A stretch of DNA of 64,000 nucleotides from contig MU404091.1 of NCBI GenBank assembly GCA_022695795.1, positions 248,001-312,000 on the forward strand. Direction: 5' to 3'. The notes under the pieces were generated by a model. The model did no database searches. It had not been told where the DNA came from and was given only the letters and a program-made list of their open reading frames with translations. Positions 53,572-64,000 of this stretch are shown here, in pieces. Both the position numbers and the translations under genes were made by a program. The stretch comes from Biscogniauxia marginata (lineage: Eukaryota; Ascomycota; Sordariomycetes; Xylariales; Xylariaceae). The first letter of the stretch is position 1. Every line of letters begins with the position of its first letter.

Positions 53572-54953
53572 CGACAGGAAGACAACACTGAGTTAGAACG
53601 ACAGAAACGACACCCGTCAACTGCTTAGCAATCACCTTAGCAATCACCATAGCAGGCTCGGCATAGAGATTCGAATATTGAAGAATAGGCCCTTTTCAAA
53701 GCGAAATATCTTGGGTAACATCCGCCTCTCAGGAAAGCACACGTTTTGACTTGGGTTTTTCCTTAGTTCTATCCCCGTATCTTAGTTCGAGGACTTTTCT
53801 TGGTGATGGTGGTCATCGCAATCACGCCATGTTGGGGGGAGTATTCTGTGAGTATATGCTCAATTCCAAGAATCACATGGCCCCCTTTCCCCAGTGTACT
53901 AAGCAGACTACCTACCTGTTTGAGGGTGTTGAGCCTTGGTAGTCACAGTAGTCACAAACAGCACCCGTGGTGGCGACACACGCATTAGCTCTATAGCACA
54001 CAGTTTCGAGTTAATCCTTAGGTAGTTATCAGGGTGGGTTTACGTTATCCACCTAAGGTGAGAGGATGAATCACCCCCTCTCTCCTACATAATCTCTTCC
54101 TCCTAGCACGCTTGGCTGTCTCTCTTATCTGTGCGACGTGCGAGAGGGCAAAAACAAGCAAGGGGAAAAGAGGTTGTAACTAGGTAGGTTGGTCTTACTA
54201 GTGTGTGATGCGCTAAGAAGTAAATCTATCTAGGCTAAGGCCAAATTGTCTAAGTCTCGGCAACTTCCCCGCAGACTAGTCCTACAGGATCGAATCGACT
54301 ATAATTTAAGTTTCTAGCGTGATGCCCTACGCCTATAGAATAACTAGTGGCCGTTACTAGTCTTCACCCTAGAGCACCCCGGACTGGAGGTGAAGCTTTT
54401 CGACTCGCCCACCTCCTCGGTGGCAATCTTAGGGCTTATGTACTCTCTAGGACGTTCTGCTGATCAATGCCATCAACGCACTTAAAAAGAGGATTAATGA
54501 TGCGCTCTAGACAAAGCGCTTCCTTTGCACTCGCTGATTCGCCGAAACTGCGTCTTGTATACAGGGATGTCTCTTTGTGTCTTACTGCAGCAACATGGAC
54601 TGACATCCGCGCCATCCTTCAACGTCCAAGCCTCCCCCGCAGCCGTACCCTCTTGGCCCTATGGGGGTTTGTTGGTGAGCGAATCGAGTTGGGGAGGATC
54701 ACTTTCCTCAACGCCCTGCCCCGGGGACTATATCTATCCGTGTTCTTGACCAGATGCATTCCTCTTGGTGTAAGCACTAGTTGTCTCAAATCCTGAAATC
54801 TTCGACTGAGTTGGCAGACACATTTTCACGCGAGTTCTTATTATCCCTCGAGACGCGGCTTGGCTCGTGCGCTTTGTACTCTCTCTGGTCTTCACTGCCT
54901 TGCGAAATAACCACACGCCTTGTTGGTTGGCTAGTAGGCAAAGTCGCATCAAG
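53572..54953. other. Intergenic region upstream of the MFS gene
   Basis: No supported gene. The region after the NLR relic may still contain unrecognisable remnants of its C-terminal part. Small frames at 54467-54796 are not supported. Confidence 0.4.
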
Positions 54954-56695
54954 ATGGAGCATGAGAAGAACGTCAACAACGACTCCGGCGATCTGTCTAA
55001 GGCTGAATATGGCCAGATCGAAAACTTACCCGCCGCCGAAGTGGACTTGGAGCTCGATGCCGAGCTGTCCAAGAAACTAGACCACAAGTTCGACCGCCAC
55101 ATCGTCCCTTGGATCTTCGGCATCTGGTAAGTCGGCTTTCTCTAGAGATGCTCGCAACGCGACATATCTCTCGCCAAAAAAAGAAATTGCGCGCTCACGA
55201 TAACGTAGGCTCTTCGCTTTCATCGACCGCAGCAACATTGGAAACGCGAAGATTGTCGGCCTGGATACCGACCTAGGTATTACCACGGGCACTGCCTATA
55301 ACGTGGCCTTGCTAGTCTTCTATATACCTTACGTCCTCGTAGATGTGCCGAGTAATTGGATCGTAAAGCATGTCAAAGCCGGAATTTACCTCCCGGCACT
55401 GATTACGGCCTGGGGCGTCGTCAGCACGTTTCTCGGATTCACCAAGTCGCTCGCCGGGCTCATCGTGTGCCGCCTGCTCCTAGGATTATTCGAAGGCGGG
55501 CTGCTGGGAGGTTTGATAGTATATCTCGCCATGTTCTACCGGCGCCATCAAATGATGCGCCGGATCGGCTATTTCTATTGCGCGGCACCGCTCTCGGGCG
55601 CATTCGGTGGTCTGTTAGCCACCGGCCTGTCGCAGATAAGACAGGGTGGCTATAACCGGTGGCCTTGGATCTTCTTCAGTAAGCTCGGAGCCGCATTTTC
55701 TCATGCATATGGAGGCTAATGAGGAATTAATAGTTGAGGGGATTGTGACGACCATCTTCGGCGTTATCTGCTTCTTCGTAATGCCCCATACGCCTGCCGA
55801 CGCCAAGTTCCTGACAGACAAGGAGCGGAGCTTGGCCCTGCAACGAATGAGACTTGACAGTCACGGAGCAACTCACACGGGAGACGTTAACGAGGAAAGA
55901 TTCGACTGGCACTGGGTTCGGATGGCGTTGACAGCACCGCAGACTTGGCTCAGTTCCTTAGCTTGGTTCTTTCTTCTGATTCCCCTATACGTATGTAGGA
56001 CACCACATGAAGTTGCGGTTTGAATTACTAATCATGGAATCTAGAGTTTCTCCCTGTTCCTGCCAACTATAATCAGCGGCTTGGGCTATCGCTCCACCGA
56101 GGCACAGTTATTCACTGTTCCGCCCAACATGGCAGCTTTTTTCTTCGTGTTGGGAACTACGTCTTTGTCTGACCGCTTTAAGGCCCGCGGGCCCATCATG
56201 ATTTCGTGCTGTCTTATAGGTGTGGCAGGCTACATCATGCTCTTAGCTACGAAAGACAACTCGGTTCGATATGCAGGGACATTCTTGGCGGCGATAGGCG
56301 TGTTCCCGAACTCGCCGCTAATCATGGTAAGAGACCCTTCCCCGCGGACTTGGCGCAACCTAGAGACCTGATCACTTTACTAGGGTTGGTTGTCTAACAA
56401 CCTCGCTCCACACTACGTTCGAGCTACCGGCATCGGCTTCCTCATCGCATTTGCTAATTGCTCGGCCTTCGTCTCCACGTTCATCTACCTGGCCGAAGAC
56501 GCACCGGACTACATCCTTGGTCACTCTATCAACTTGGGTGCTTTAATCCTGTGCATCATCTTCGTGTCCCTACAAACTCTGTATTGTAGGTGGGAGAATA
56601 AGAAGCGAGACGAAGGACATCGTGATGTAAGGTTGGGCCAGGGCGACGAGCACCGGCTTGGGCACCGCCACCCATCCTTTAGGTATACCATTTGA
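54954..56695 (+). CDS. MFS transporter, anion:cation symporter (Dal5/allantoate permease-like) family
   Basis: Exons 54954-55126, 55209-55678, 55734-55990, 56045-56326 and 56384-56695 give 497 residues with about twelve membrane helices. Diagnostic segments: DHKFDRHIVPWIFGIWLFAFIDRSNIGNAK before and in TM1, LVFYIPYVLVDVPSNWIVK, CRLLLGLFEGGLLGG (motif like GxxExG), WPWIFFIEGIVT at the middle, the large central loop KFLTDKERSLALQRMRLD, and WLSNNLAPHYVRATGIG. The family imports allantoate, nicotinate, biotin precursors, pantothenate and similar anions with protons at the plasma membrane; the substrate cannot be fixed by eye. The start at 54954 gives a short acidic cytosolic tail. It stands alone with no pathway genes nearby. 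Confidence 0.88.
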
Positions 56696-59408
56696 TTTCT
56701 CGTCCATAACGGATACGAGTGAATGCTTTCTCGCGCTGGAGACTGAAATGAGGGTTCTTCTTTTGGCAAACATTCACGATCAAGGATGGGGGCCAGATAA
56801 TTGACAACAAGTGTAGTATACTCCTGAATCACTTGGGATCTAATCGCCATGTCTAGCCACAAATCAAATGTTATTGATGTTCGGGCGTAACTACTTTAAA
56901 CCTGCGTCTAGCTATTTTTTGCCTTTCGTATATGTCAGTATAGACCCATTGATAACTTCTAGACACTGGCCCACCTTTAGTCGTCGAGGATCTCCCATAA
57001 AAACGTCTCGCAGTACAAAGGCAAGCAAATGGATTCCAGATGTCCATTTACCTTGAAGATACCACCGAGGAAGTTCACCCCATAGTTAGACGATAATAAG
57101 TTCCTAGAATGAGTAGACACTCCCAGATCTCATCCTGATATCTACGATGACTAGCTAACGGTTTGTCATCAGCCCCGAACCACGTCCACACCCCCCTCAA
57201 GAGTACAACGCCGGTTGGAGCTTATTGATGACGAGGGTGTGGTAAATTATAAGAAAAAAAAGATTTAAACACTTGTAGGTTGTACCACGCGGCTACTTAG
57301 TAGAGCGAATAACTCTTGATTTGATTATGAGGGTTGTCTCCTGCATCGCGAAACAATATTGTAACATGGGATATTTGTTGAAGTCTAATGTGGCTATTCC
57401 CTCATACTTACCTAGGTATGTAGCTTATTTCGTTATTCCCGGCAGATCTCTAGGCTATATTTGGGATTCGATCGGGGGCTAGGTAATGGAAAGAGAGTAA
57501 CCTCCCGTGAATTAGAAGAGAAAACATATTACCAAGATGGACGTCCGAGTCCCCGAATAAAGACAAGTTTGGACCTCTCGGCTTACTAGTAGGCATGTAC
57601 AACATTATAATGTACCTAAGCCTACTCTTCCCTTGTAGATTATACGATACCAACTTGAGTAGCCCAACGAATAAGTGGTCTTCCCTAGTCCTCGGTAAAC
57701 CTAAATTTTCCTTTACATAATATGTATCGTAGAAACAAACTCTCTAGGTATCGATGTACTTAGTCGTGCATACAATGGTAGTTATCTCAATAATTCTGCT
57801 AGTTTTACCGCCTCGAAATTACCCCATAGACGAATGTCGCCAAGCCATCGGAACTACCTAAGTATGGACACCACTCGATTTCCCCTTTTGGACTTAATCG
57901 GCCAATCAGAAGAGTCACATGGCCCTACGTTGCTAAACTCGGTTCTCGAGTCAACTTGAACAACATACATATATACATTCACTGTACATGTTGATGTTGT
58001 GGGGCTCAGGACTGAATGCCTTAGGCATTTAGCCAACTAAGCGATATATAGTCTCTTCTCGCTGATTTTCAGTTGAGAACTGAACTTAGAGAGCGATAGT
58101 TCACCACATCGACTCAATACACTCTTTCGAACCAACTTAGTCATTCAGTTTCTTTTAATTCGTGAAAATAGTTGGCGACCCTCGCCCTAGCCCCACTTCA
58201 TTTGACCAGACATACATACCTAAATTTCCTACGTAACGTCTAGTTACGGAAAATGTAAATCGGCTGCCCTCGCAAACCTGGTATCTATCTTTCTACTCTA
58301 CCTATATATACACTAGACTACCAACCTTGGTTGAGGATAGGGGGGGGAAAAAGCACACATCCCTAGGTATATAAACAAAACCTAGGTTAGATTTCGCTGA
58401 GGGAAAACACTTCACCAATTTCAATATATCTGCCTGACTTGACAAAAATAGTGGCAGCGCGATTAGCTAGCTGCATGACAGTGCCGATTCATAATGGCAT
58501 CGTGACTAATACCGTCTTCTCCCCCTTCCCCCATATATGTAGGTGTGAAGCTTTGTGCCGATAGCAAGATTGATAATCAAATAACGCCAACACCTACATA
58601 TGCAGAAATACCTTGGACGGGCCTTCAGAATTGCAAATTTTATGGCGGATGGTGGACACGCCAGGTATCAATCCAACACGATTAATCCGTACGGGAGGGA
58701 GAATGTGGGAGCTCACGTTGAGTTGGTAATACGGCGAATTAATTCATTTGCCCACCGTCCACCAGGAGCGTCTGACTCCGGGCGAGCAGTAGCAGCTACA
58801 AGACAACTTGCGAGTTATGTACAACGGCGAAGAAAGAAAAAAAAAAAAGAAGACCAATTCTTAAGAGAATGGCACGCGAGGTACGGGGGGGAGTATCTAC
58901 TTAACGCACCGAGACGGGATGTACGTGACCCCAACATGTTTTATCTATTAAAATGATACAACGCTCTCTTGTAGACAGTCCCGATCAGTGTCTTTCATAA
59001 TCACCTGTCAAACCCCCCTCGTCATCCCTTCCAACCTAGATCGGACACCCGTGAGAACTCACCAGCGTAGTGATTTTTGGTGAGTGTCCCCGAGAGAAAA
59101 AGAACAACAGGGCACAAAATCCAGAGTACTGCCCTTTGCCGAAAACATATTGCGGCCCTGTGATACACATGCACATCGTTTCCTCTTTCCCTTCTCCCTC
59201 CATTCCCTTAAGAAAATCACCGTACGCCTGTATGTAAGAGGGCCGAAATAACCAGCCATGTCCATGAGCTGTTTTGGGGTTGAAAATTCCTCAATCGAGT
59301 AAGACTATGTCGGCCGAGATGAGGGGGAAACCTTGGCGGCACTGAAGGTAAGGAGGCGGCTTTATGACGATGGCCATTTTATCCTACTGAGGACAAGAAT
59401 AACCACTA
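56696..59408. other. Intergenic region, 2.7 kb
   Basis: Mostly stop-rich and AT-leaning sequence without recognisable genes. A 118-codon frame at 58600-58956 is listed separately. A tRNA-like word near 58011-58045 was considered and rejected. Confidence 0.45.
58600..58956 (+). CDS. Doubtful small hypothetical protein
   Basis: An open frame of 118 codons with a basic middle (RRRKKKKKEDQ, partly from an A-rich run) and well-mixed ends (ARYGGEYLLNAPRRDVRDPNMFYLLK). No family, signal peptide or splice partner is evident. The start codon context is neutral. It may be a young gene, part of a larger one, or chance; it is kept because it is the only sizeable clean frame in 2.7 kb. Confidence 0.2.
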   Translation: MQKYLGRAFRIANFMADGGHARYQSNTINPYGRENVGAHVELVIRRINSFAHRPPGASDSGRAVAATRQLASYVQRRRKKKKKEDQFLREWHARYGGEYLLNAPRRDVRDPNMFYLLK

Positions 59409-62400
59409 TCATTCCCCATCACTCTGGACACCGCTTGCACTCCCGTTAGTTTGACCAGCACCATTAGTCACCAACTTTATCCTAGTAGCATTTGCGGACG
59501 GTTGAGGCGTCCCCGCACTCGTCGTGGGGGCAGCCGAACTTTCTTTGCCAGAGGGATCCTCAAGATCAGCTAGTTCAGGATGCTCGCTGATCTCTTCCTG
59601 GGCCTTCTCGTTGAAAAATTTCTAAACGGGTTAGCTTACTACCTGGAAATGCCCACGCACAGGGAAATAACATACCTCCATGACGATTGCATCTGAGTAA
59701 AGGAGACTGCCATCTTCATTGTAGGTTCGACAATTGCTGCACATCAAGGCAATATCCTTGCGCAAATCATTGATACTGTTGTACTCTTCCTTCTTGATCT
59801 TTGCCTGTATCTGGTTCATGCAGATCGGATTGTGGATGAGCAGGTAGTAGTCACCATAATCGCGCTTGGATGGTAGCTTGATGAAAGGACCAATTATTAG
59901 CCGCTTGGTCGGCTCTTCATCGTCTTCATCATCGACCTGATCTTCAGGCGCAATATCGGCTTCCAGTGACATCAAGCCGTCGTAAAGATTACGCAAGCTC
60001 TTCTGAAGAACATGTCGTACTTCTGGGGCGAGACGCGGTTCAAGACTCCCGACCGGTGCTCTCGAACGTCCTTGGGGCCCACGTCGCTTCTTGGCAGGAG
60101 GTTCGCCGTCATCATCGTCAGCCTTGCGTTTGTCGTTCTTACTACCTGGCTTGCGACCGCGTTTCTTGGGCGGCGTCTCGACCTCCTCGGTGCTTGCACG
60201 GCTTGCGCTGGGCGAATTGGCACTCGAGGGGTTGATTGATAGTTTTTTTAGTCTATTCGCCTCCCGCTTGTCTTTCCTGGCTTGTTTCCGAGCAGCAGCA
60301 GCTTCTGGCGAATCATCGTCGTCATCCACTGCCATAAGCCATTGCTCCTCCGTAAGGCCATCGTCGTACTTGACGCGCGTACGTTCGCGAGCACCACGAC
60401 CTAGGACCTCTTCTTGCTCTTCAGGGACTGGATTTCCATCTAAAAGATAGATATCCGGAAGCTCGTTCTCAGCCATGAGCCGTGGGACGCGTTTAGCTCC
60501 TGGTACATTACCGTATGTGGGATCCCTTGACCTTTCCTCGTCAAGCTTCTGGAAGACAATGACTTCATCATCACTCCGGGCAAGAATCATGTTCAATTCT
60601 TCATCGTCCATTTCCTCTTGTTCGCCGGATTCTGCCATATCTGCTGTCTCAAGCAGCGTCCGAAGCATAGCATCACGATCTGTCTCCGAGGACTTATTAT
60701 CGAAACGGCCGGCTTGGATAACTTTTCCATCCATATCAAGCTTGAATCTAGCTCGCTCGAGAATCTTCTCCTCGACGGAGTTGGAACTAATAAGACGCAA
60801 GATACGCACTTCGTTCTTCTGTCCGATACGATGTGCTCGGTCTTGGGCTTGCAAATCTTGATGAGGATTCCAATCTGAATCGTAGATGATGACGGTATCA
60901 GCCGTTTGCAAATTCAGACCGAGACCACCCGCACGAGTAGAGAGCAAGAACATGAAGTAGGGCGAATCAGGAGCATTGAACTTCTTCAGAAGATCAGACC
61001 GGTCTTCCGACTTGGTCGTGCCGTCTAAACGCAAATACTGCATTCCGCGGTACCGGAGGAAGTCTTCCATGATATCCATGATAGCAGTCATCTGGAAGAA
61101 CATAAGCACACGATGGCCGGTTGCCCGATACTTGGGCAAAATTCGGTCTAGCAATTCGAACTTGCCGGCCGTACGCCAAAGGAGATCGTTACTGGTGTTC
61201 ATAGGGTTCATTTGGTTTTCCACCTCGTCAAAGACGAAGGGATGGTTGCAGAGCTTTCGGAGTTGCATAATCATGTTGCTCAAGCCGCGAGCTCCCGTCT
61301 TGCCACCCTTTCCATCGCTAACAGCAATCTTCTGGTGAGTGACCATTTGCTTGTAGAGACGAGTCTGAAGGGCGGAGAATTTGCACTTGATGACCTTCTC
61401 TGTCTTGTCGGGGAGATCTTTTTCGACGTCCTTCTTGAGACGGCGAAGAAGGAAAGGTCGTAGCACCTTGTGTAGACGCCGAATAACAAGGATTTGTTCT
61501 TCTTCATTTAGCTCCATCTTGTCTTGCCCGCCGGTATTTGCGAACGGGGTGTTGAACCACTCATCAAACGTCTTGACCGACTTGAAGATATTCGGAAGGA
61601 CGAAGTTGAGCATCGCCCAGAGTTCTCCCAGGTTGTTTTGAAGAGGGGTACCGGTGAGAATGAGACGGAAACGAGTGCTATAATACTGGGAAATAGTGGC
61701 ACTCAGTTTAGAATTGGTATTCTTCATACGGTGACCTTCATCGATGATCATGTGGAACCACTTGATCTTGCTTAGGATCGGGCGATCCTTGATGATGTAT
61801 TCGTAGGTAGTGAGCAACACCTGGAAGCGACCTTGGCGGATCTTCTCCTGTTGCTGTTTTCGCGCATTAGGAGGTCCCTTGTAGACAACACGGGTGACAG
61901 ACGGAGCCCACTTCTCGAATTCTAGGTTCCAGTTGGTCAGCGTGCTGAGGGGAACAATGACAAGGTACGGGCCCTGCTGCATCTTGCGTTCGATGAGGTA
62001 CGTAATTAGACTGATGGTCTGAATCGTTTTACCGAGACCCATTTCATCAGCTAGAATGCCGTTGAGGTTGTTGTTGTAGAGCGAGATCATCCACTGCAAG
62101 CCCTTAATCTGGTATTCTTTAAGAGAACCACCAACCAAGATGCCAGCTTGCTCTGTAACTTCCTCCTTGATGCGATGAGCCACGGCATAATAATCAATCT
62201 TACGCCCAGAATCTTCCTCCTCTTCTTCGCTCTCGCTTTCCTCTTCCGGAAATTCTCCGGTTTCGTCGCCGTAGCGCTCTTTAGCCTGTCTCTGCTGAGC
62301 TTTAACAGATGATGCGAGCTGATGCAAGAAGCCATCGGTCTGTTTGAGCAAGTGGGTGATGCGAGTATCTTTCGCCTGATCAAGCAACTTGAGGTAAGCC

Positions 62401-63818
62401 TCTTCATCATTAGCCTTGAGGGCCTGGAGACGTTGTTTGGCTGTACGCTCGATACGCTTCTGTTCTTCCTTCTCAATATTGAAGTGGTGTGCAAACATGG
62501 CCCTACCAATCTTTGACATCTTGTTTCTAGCTGCTGATGCAGTGTTATGAATCTCAGATTTATGATGCTGGACTGACTGAAGGAAATCGATGTGCTTCTT
62601 CTTTTCGCGGTGCTCACGTGCATCACGCTGCTGCTTCTCGAGCTTCTCTGTGATACGAGCTTCCCGGACACTTTGCTTCTTCGTGCGACGATACTGGCTG
62701 CGGTTTGCGGTCATGGCTAGGTTGTCATAGTGCATCATCTGGCGGCCGATCCTTTCACGCAATGCTCGCTGCTTGGCGTACAAACCAAGAGACTTCAACT
62801 CTATAATAGCCTTACGCTTCACAGTGTCATCGGGATCAAGAGTCTCTTTTGTGGTATCCCAGTGCGCGATGTTACCAGGTAACGCTTTCAGCTCGGCATA
62901 CCTAGCCTTCATGCGGTTGAAGACGATGATTTCACGCTCATGTCTCAGCTGCTCGAAGTCAACCCCAGTAGGGAAGATGCTAGGAATGACAAGTCGCTGC
63001 TTCCTCTGTCCATGGTCATGGTAGCTGATATCCTTGCGGACAAGACCGCCTTCATATGGTGACTTTATCGTCTTGAAAGTACGACCTTTCGGGGCCGTCA
63101 CAACTTCAGATTTTGTATTACCGTCAGGGGGAGCAGAACCGGCTTTCACCGCGTCCGGGGCAGATGCTGTAGCAGTGCTACTGGCAGCCGCTGGGGGTTG
63201 TGTGGACTGCTCAGCAACTGCTTGTCTCCGTTGGCGCTGAGCACTCAACGCTTGTTGCATCTGATATGGCACACCAGTATTCTTACCAAGCAGCTTAAAG
63301 GCCTGTATCTGCTGCCTAAGCAGACTGAGCTGTTGTGGGGAAAAGTGTGCCGCGGGGGATGCGGTAGAAGGGGAAGAAGTGCTTGGTTGAGCAGCAGAGC
63401 CTGATGCAGAAGGCAAGGCAGAAGCACCTAGGGAAGTGGACGAAGGAGGTTGTGTGGTCTGCGAAGCATGTTGCTGTGATTGACCTGGTTGTGCTCCATT
63501 CACATTTCCATTGGGGGCATTGTGCTGAGGCTGTACCTGCTGGCGTTGACGTTGTTGCTCTTGGACCTTGAGTAGAAACTGACTAGTTTTCATAAACTCG
63601 GGGTCAGTCGGAGCAACGCCTTGTTGTTTCATTTTATTGAATTTCTATGTGTTGTGATTAGCATTCACACAAGTATCCTTACTTGGCGGATACCACCAAG
63701 AGGTGAATCGGAGGGAACTACGAACCAGAAACATCTCTTGCACTTTCGCCTGGCTTATCGGCGGCATTGCCGTCGAGCTAGGATGCTGGACAGCAGGAGA
63801 CTGCTGAACAGACGCCAT
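59409..63818 (-). CDS. SWI/SNF or RSC catalytic subunit (SNF2/STH1-type chromatin-remodelling ATPase)
   Basis: Exons 63818-63726, 63644-59676 and 59621-59409 on the minus strand give 1424 residues. Order of domains: QLQ (about 131-165, PQQLSLLRQQIQAFKLLGKN), HSA (about 340-410), SNF2 ATPase with ADEMGLGKT (Walker A) and IIDEGHRMKN (DEGH box), helicase C with FQMTAIMDIMEDFLRYRG and AGGLGLNLQTADTVI...QAQDRAHRIGQ, SnAC (MDDEELNMILARSDDE), an AT-hook (KKRGRKPGSK), and a C-terminal bromodomain (KLPSKRDYGDYYLLIHNP, MCSNCRTYNEDGSLLYSDA). The enzyme slides or evicts nucleosomes with ATP. The ATG at 63818 with a weak GTTCGT donor gives the expected N-terminus MFLKFNKMKQQGV; the ATG at 63632 would lose it. 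Whether it works in SWI/SNF or RSC is not settled by sequence. Confidence 0.93.
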
Positions 63819-64000
63819 GTTGAACCACTGATCCAAGATATTCCTATGCGGTTCCGGTCCCAACGAGATCTAGTTTCTCCTCGTCACTTTATGAATTGTT
63901 CATATCTAAAGCACAGCGATAGCGATGGTCGAGTGTCACGTCGAGTCGCAGGCGATGGATGATTTGCGATTGTTAATGAGCGACTGGACGAAGAATGGAT
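63819..64000. other. Upstream region of the SNF2/STH1 gene, cut by the window end
   Basis: Only 182 bases are visible upstream of the start codon. No further coding exon was recognised. Confidence 0.4.

Noticed and set aside
58005..58050. tRNA-like D-arm word on the minus strand (GCTTAGTTGGCTAAA)
   Set aside because: No GGTTCRA T-arm, no acceptor stem and no proper anticodon arm could be placed around it.
1..64000. CRISPR arrays, prophage or bacterial operons
   Set aside because: Spliceosomal introns and fungal proteins throughout; no regularly spaced repeats were seen.

Overview
The window looks like nuclear DNA of a filamentous ascomycete, most likely a Sordariomycete. Coding regions are broken by short introns (about 45-330 bp) with GTAAGT/GTATGT donors, CTAAC-type branch points and AG acceptors. 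Genes lie singly on both strands with separate promoters, and the recognisable proteins are fungal forms (sedolisin, GH1 beta-glucosidase, Rch1-type carrier, HAP5, Mei2-like, Sec15, Vps16, a Slp1-type SUN protein). All splice models were built by hand from reading frame, splice signals and family knowledge. I saw no convincing tRNA, rRNA or CRISPR array.

Layout. 1-12.6 kb is sparse and accessory in character: a small secreted protein (1932-2710), a secreted sedolisin protease (3907-6001), a decayed retrotransposon gag relic (6539-7545), a 10-TM Rch1/SLC10A7-like carrier (8359-9795) and a GFA/CENP-V-fold protein (10506-11308). An intracellular GH1 beta-glucosidase follows (12634-14155), then 3.4 kb without genes, then a TDP2-like phosphodiesterase (17538-18731). 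19.3-50.9 kb is a core block: a 95-residue orphan (-), a Tim17/22-like membrane protein (-), eIF4B/Tif3 (+), the HOPS/CORVET subunit Vps16 (-), the rRNA-processing factor Fcf2 (-), the CCAAT-binding subunit HAP5 (+), the exocyst subunit Sec15 (-), an AT-rich island, a Mei2-like RNA-binding protein (+), an Slp1-type SUN protein (-) and an acyl-CoA dehydrogenase (-). From 51.7 to 53.6 kb lies a wrecked HeLo-NACHT (NLR/heterokaryon-incompatibility type) gene, then a Dal5-type MFS transporter (54954-56695), 2.7 kb of mostly empty sequence, and an SNF2/STH1 chromatin-remodelling ATPase (59409-63818, -).

The genes do not form one pathway. Vps16 and Sec15 both serve membrane traffic, and Fcf2 and eIF4B both serve protein synthesis, but their closeness looks like ordinary fungal gene order. 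No secondary-metabolite core enzyme is present. The points most worth following up are a coding-looking 43-codon extension after the HAP5 stop codon, the NLR relic with a mutated Walker A, the gag relic with an intact N-terminal ORF, several very short coding exons, an acyl-CoA dehydrogenase that seems to use an IVD-type catalytic glutamate, and a recurrent TAGGTACCTA-type intergenic motif.
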